Assembly (NCBI GenBank): GCA_902478995.1
Contig: CABSNF010000090.1
Span: 1-7,112 of the forward strand
Direction: 5' to 3'
Origin: an uncultured Collinsella sp.
GTDB lineage: Bacteria; Actinomycetota; Coriobacteriia; Coriobacteriales; Coriobacteriaceae
Length of the DNA: 7,112 nucleotides
The notes below the pieces were generated by a model. That model saw only the letters and a list, made by a program, of their open reading frames with translations, searched no databases and was not told where the DNA came from. How positions within the stretch are numbered: the stretch's first letter is position 1; the number at the start of each line of letters is the position of its first letter. The translations under genes were made by a program, and so were the position numbers. This document shows positions 4,270 to 7,112 of the stretch, piece after piece.

Positions 4270-5658
4270 CTACTTGTGGAGCGCGACCAGAGCGGGATCG
4301 ACCGGCGCGGGAGCCTCCAGATCGGAGACCTTCACAATGCCGTTCTCGTCGGAGAAGGCGCGGTAAATGGTCTGAATCGCCAGATCAAAGTCCTTCTCCT
4401 CCACACCGATGATGATATTGATCTCGTCGCAGCTCTGCGAAATCATACGCACGCTCACGCCAGCCTGGCCAAGCATGCCAAACAGGTGGCCCGAGATGCC
4501 GGCACGACCGCGCAGGTTACGGCCGACGGTCGCGATAAGTGCCAGACCCTCGACAACCTCGATCTCGAGCGGCTCGACCTCCTGCTGAATGTCGCCCACG
4601 AGCGAGTACAGTGAATCGTGAACGTCCCGCTCCTGCACCACGGCGCCAAAGCGGTCGACACCGGTGGGCATGTGCTCGACGGAAACGTCATAGCGCTCGA
4701 AGACCGAAAGCGCGCGGCGCATAAAGCCAACACGGGGCTTGGTGCGGTCGCGGGCAACGTTGATGGCGACAAAGCCGCGCTTGCCGGTCACGCCGGTAAT
4801 GATGGGCTCTGCCTCACCCTCATCAGCCGTCTCGCTAATGATGGTGCCGGGGTCCTGCGGCGCATTGGTGTTCTTGATGACCAGCGGAATACCCGCCTCG
4901 CGCACGGGGAACACGGCCTCCTCGTGCAGGACGCTTGCACCCATGTACGAAAGTTCGCGCAGCTCCTCGTAGGTAACGCGCGCAATGGGCTGAGCCTCGG
5001 GCACAATGCGAGGATCGGCAGAATAGAAGCCCGAGACGTCGGTCCAGTTCTCGTACAGGTCGGCACCCAGGCACTTGGCCAGGATCGAGCCGGAAATATC
5101 GCCGCCACCACGGTCGAGCAGCTTGATCTGGCCCTCACGCGTCGCGCCGTAGAAACCGGGCATAACAAAGCCGCCCTGCTGACCGTACTCCTGCACCAGC
5201 TCGGAGGTGCGATTCATGCTGAGCGTACCGTCATGATGGAACGCCACAACCGTCGCGGCGTCCAGGAACGGCAGGCCCAGGTACTCCGCCATCAGGCGAG
5301 CGGTGAAATACTCGCCACGGCTCACGAGCTCCTCGGTAGAGTAGTCGCCCGAGCGGGCGCGCTCGGCAAAGGCCGCGAACTCCTCGCGGATGGGATAGGT
5401 GAGCTCCAGCTCGTCAGCGATATCAAAATAGCGCTGGCCAATGTCCTCGAGCAGCTCCTCACACGACACGTGATACTTAACGTGCGCGTTAACCAGGTAG
5501 AGCAGGTCGGTCACCTTGGTGTCGCCCTTAAAGCGGCGGCCGCAGGCGGAAACCACCACAAAACGGCGGGCAGGGTCGGCATCGACGATGGCCTTGATCT
5601 TCTTGAAGTGTTCGGCGTCGGCGACCGACGAGCCGCCAAACTTGGCAATCTTAATCAT
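4270..5658 (-). CDS. lysC: Aspartate kinase (monofunctional, with C-terminal ACT domains)
   Basis: This enzyme phosphorylates L-aspartate with ATP to 4-phospho-L-aspartate, the committed step of the aspartate family. The 462-residue protein has an amino-acid kinase domain (about 1-280) and two ACT-type regulatory segments (about 285-360 and 371-445). Visible motifs are KFGGSS at 6-11, GEYFTARLMA at 115-124, LDRGGGDISGS at 181-191 (usually GRGGSD), TDVSGFYSADPR at 206-217 and LHEEAVFPV at 244-252. GLALIATVGRNLRGRAGISGHLF (371-393) opens the last ACT unit and VSVRMISQS (401-409) continues it. The SACG at 37-40 replaces the commoner SAMG. There is no homoserine dehydrogenase fusion. The ACT region implies feedback control by lysine and/or threonine, but which effector cannot be read. 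The ATG at 5658 starts the conserved MIKIAKFGGSS; its Shine-Dalgarno is weak (AAAGG about 13 bases upstream). It is divergent from thrC and followed by asd. Confidence 0.97.
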   Translation of the reverse strand: MIKIAKFGGSSVADAEHFKKIKAIVDADPARRFVVVSACGRRFKGDTKVTDLLYLVNAHVKYHVSCEELLEDIGQRYFDIADELELTYPIREEFAAFAERARSGDYSTEELVSRGEYFTARLMAEYLGLPFLDAATVVAFHHDGTLSMNRTSELVQEYGQQGGFVMPGFYGATREGQIKLLDRGGGDISGSILAKCLGADLYENWTDVSGFYSADPRIVPEAQPIARVTYEELRELSYMGASVLHEEAVFPVREAGIPLVIKNTNAPQDPGTIISETADEGEAEPIITGVTGKRGFVAINVARDRTKPRVGFMRRALSVFERYDVSVEHMPTGVDRFGAVVQERDVHDSLYSLVGDIQQEVEPLEIEVVEGLALIATVGRNLRGRAGISGHLFGMLGQAGVSVRMISQSCDEINIIIGVEEKDFDLAIQTIYRAFSDENGIVKVSDLEAPAPVDPALVALHK

Positions 5659-5761
5659 GGGCTTGAGGTTACCTTTCTAAAAGCCTCTGCAAACCTGTTT
5701 TGCGCGCTCTGATACCATGGTTTCACCGATTGGGACCAAGGCATCCGAGGAGCAGTGTTAT
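5659..5761. promoter_or_regulatory. Divergent lysC/thrC promoter region
   Basis: Only 103 bases separate the two start codons, so promoters for both genes must lie here or overlap coding sequence. I see no convincing -35/-10 pair on either strand. TGGTTTC (5719-5725) and GGGACCA (5732-5738) form an imperfect inverted repeat near the middle that could be an operator, but this is weak. The space is too short for a lysine riboswitch in front of lysC. AGGAG (5748-5752) is the thrC ribosome binding site. Confidence 0.4.
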
Positions 5762-7112
5762 ATGGGAACTTATCATAGTACACGAGGACGCACTTTATCG
5801 TGCTCAAGTAAGGTGGCAATCCGCACCGGCATCGCTCCCGACGGGGGTTTGTTTGTCTCGGACGAGCTCGGCACCCAGCAGGTCGATATCAGCTCGCTTG
5901 CAGATAAATCGTACTTTGAAATCGCTCAAGATGTGTTGGGAATGTTACTGAATGATTACACGGCCGAAGAAATTTCGGCGTGTGTCGACGAGGCATACCG
6001 CGGCACGTTCGCGAGTGAAGAGGTTACGCCGCTCGTCAAACTCGACGCTGCGCCGGGCGCCGACGCCCCTCAGACCTATGTGATGGAGCTCTTTGGCGGC
6101 CCCACAAGCGCCTTCAAGGACGTCGCCCTGCAGATGCTCCCCCGTCTGATGGCCCGCACTTCCGCCAGGGACGGCGGCGCCGAGCGCATCATGATCGTCA
6201 CCGCCACGTCGGGCGACACGGGCAAGGCTGCGCTCGCCGGTTTTGCCGACGCTCCGGGCACGGGCATCACCGTCTTTTATCCCGAGGGCAAGGTCAGCCG
6301 CGTCCAGAACCTGCAGATGTCCACGCAGGAGGGCGACAACGTCGCCGTCTGCGGCATCCGCGGCAACTTTGACGACGCTCAGAGCGCCGTCAAGCGCATC
6401 TTTGCCGATAAGGAGCTTGCCGAGCGTCTGGAGGCCGCCGGCACGGTGCTTTCGAGCGCCAACTCCATCAATGTCGGTCGCCTGGTACCGCAGGTCGTCT
6501 ACTACTTTGCCGCCTATGCGCAGCTGCTGCGCGCCGGCGCCATCGAGGCCGGCGATGCCGTGGAGTTCTGCGTACCGACCGGCAACTTTGGCGATATCTT
6601 GGCCGGCTACTACGCCAAGCGCATGGGCCTGCCCGTCGCCAAGCTCATCGTCGCGAGCGACAAGAACAACGTGCTTGCCGACTTCCTGACCACCGGCGTC
6701 TACGACCGTAACCGCCCGTTCTTCACGACCATCTCGCCGTCGATGGACATCCTCATCAGCTCCAACCTCGAGCGCATGCTCTACTTCCTGTCCGATGGCG
6801 ACTGCGAACTCGTTGCTAGCCTTATGGAGCAGCTGGCACAGACTGGTCGCTACGAGGTTCCCGCCGACCTGCTAGCAAAGATTCAGAGCGTCTTTGGCTG
6901 CGGTTGGGCCAGCGAGGACGAGGTCCGCGCTGTCATCAAGAGCTGCTGGGACGCGAACGGCTACGTGATCGACCCGCACACCGCTTGCGGCTATCACGTC
7001 TTTGAAAAAATCGCTCCCGCCGAGGGTGCCAAGGCCCGCGTGCTGCTTTCGACCGCAAGCCCCTACAAGTTCCCGCGCGCCTGCTGCGACGCCCTGGGCC
7101 TCGACGTTCCCG
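5762..7112 (+). CDS. thrC: Threonine synthase (3' end beyond the window)
   Basis: This PLP enzyme converts O-phospho-L-homoserine and water to L-threonine and phosphate, the last threonine step. The window holds 450 codons with no stop; relatives of this long-type ThrC are near 490-500 residues, so roughly 40-50 are missing. The N-terminal domain opens MGTYHSTRGRTLSCSSKVAIRTGIAPDGGLFV, as in the Thr_synth_N fold. The PLP lysine is Lys119 in FGGPTSAFKDVALQ. TATSGDTGKAAL (147-158) and PTGNFGDILAGYYAKRMGLP (272-291) are cofactor- and phosphate-binding loops. SSANSINVGRLVPQVVYYF (231-249) and IDPHTACGYHVFE (403-415) are also typical. ATG 5762 is preceded by AGGAG nine bases upstream. The gene is transcribed away from lysC, so the threonine end step shares a control region with the first pathway enzyme. 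A plus-strand open frame starting at 6243 in another frame is only a shadow of this gene. Confidence 0.96.
   Translation, partial: MGTYHSTRGRTLSCSSKVAIRTGIAPDGGLFVSDELGTQQVDISSLADKSYFEIAQDVLGMLLNDYTAEEISACVDEAYRGTFASEEVTPLVKLDAAPGADAPQTYVMELFGGPTSAFKDVALQMLPRLMARTSARDGGAERIMIVTATSGDTGKAALAGFADAPGTGITVFYPEGKVSRVQNLQMSTQEGDNVAVCGIRGNFDDAQSAVKRIFADKELAERLEAAGTVLSSANSINVGRLVPQVVYYFAAYAQLLRAGAIEAGDAVEFCVPTGNFGDILAGYYAKRMGLPVAKLIVASDKNNVLADFLTTGVYDRNRPFFTTISPSMDILISSNLERMLYFLSDGDCELVASLMEQLAQTGRYEVPADLLAKIQSVFGCGWASEDEVRAVIKSCWDANGYVIDPHTACGYHVFEKIAPAEGAKARVLLSTASPYKFPRACCDALGLDVP

Noticed and set aside
4618..5712. Long plus-strand open frame opposite lysC
   Set aside because: It is antisense to the clear aspartate kinase gene and has no family pattern.
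5659..5761. Lysine riboswitch before lysC
   Set aside because: The spacer is much shorter than a lysine riboswitch (about 170 bases or more) and shows no matching stems.
1..7112. CRISPR array, rRNA, or complete insertion sequence
   Set aside because: No regularly spaced direct repeats, rRNA sequence or transposase gene is seen.

Overview
The window is high-GC chromosomal DNA. Its core is the lysine/threonine (aspartate-family) biosynthesis genes lysC, asd and thrC. Protein sequences and the hairpin-rich intergenic DNA remind me of Coriobacteriia (Actinomycetota), most likely Collinsella or a close relative. That placement is by recognition, not by a database search.

Positions 1-1436 are visibly less GC-rich than the rest and look like accessory DNA. 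They hold a weak open frame on the minus strand that runs off the window start. Next comes a perfect 14-bp LexA-type palindrome (210-223), then a GyrI-like small-molecule-binding protein gene (280-918). Last is an Abi_2-family (AbiD/AbiF-like HEPN) gene starting at 1090, whose leader can fold as a pseudoknot. The abi gene is cut off after about 115 codons at 1430-1440, where it joins the last ~70 codons of a ClC-type chloride channel gene in another frame. Two genes are therefore broken at one recombination junction, and the left end of the exchanged segment lies outside the window.

Positions 1653-3070 hold one gene, ogt/mgmt on the minus strand (1797-2375), set among repeats. These are inverted and direct copies of a GGAAA..GCATCCC-type module (1679-1761), a 172-bp nearly symmetrical palindrome with 27-bp terminal inverted repeats (2542-2713), two small GC-rich hairpins, and a second long palindrome with perfect 28-bp arms (2929-3058) ending 12 bases beyond the asd stop codon.

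Positions 3071-7112 are the biosynthetic core. On the minus strand, lysC (aspartate kinase) is followed by asd (aspartate-semialdehyde dehydrogenase). The 173-base spacer between them carries two perfect 10-bp-stem hairpins and a pentamer repeat. On the plus strand, thrC (threonine synthase) is transcribed divergently from lysC and runs off the window end after 450 codons. LysC and Asd make aspartate semialdehyde, the branch point to lysine/diaminopimelate and to homoserine; ThrC finishes threonine. Homoserine dehydrogenase and homoserine kinase are not in the window.

The points most worth follow-up are the LexA-type operator on the GyrI-like gene, the pseudoknot leader of the broken abi gene, the abi/clc junction, and the two long palindromic elements.
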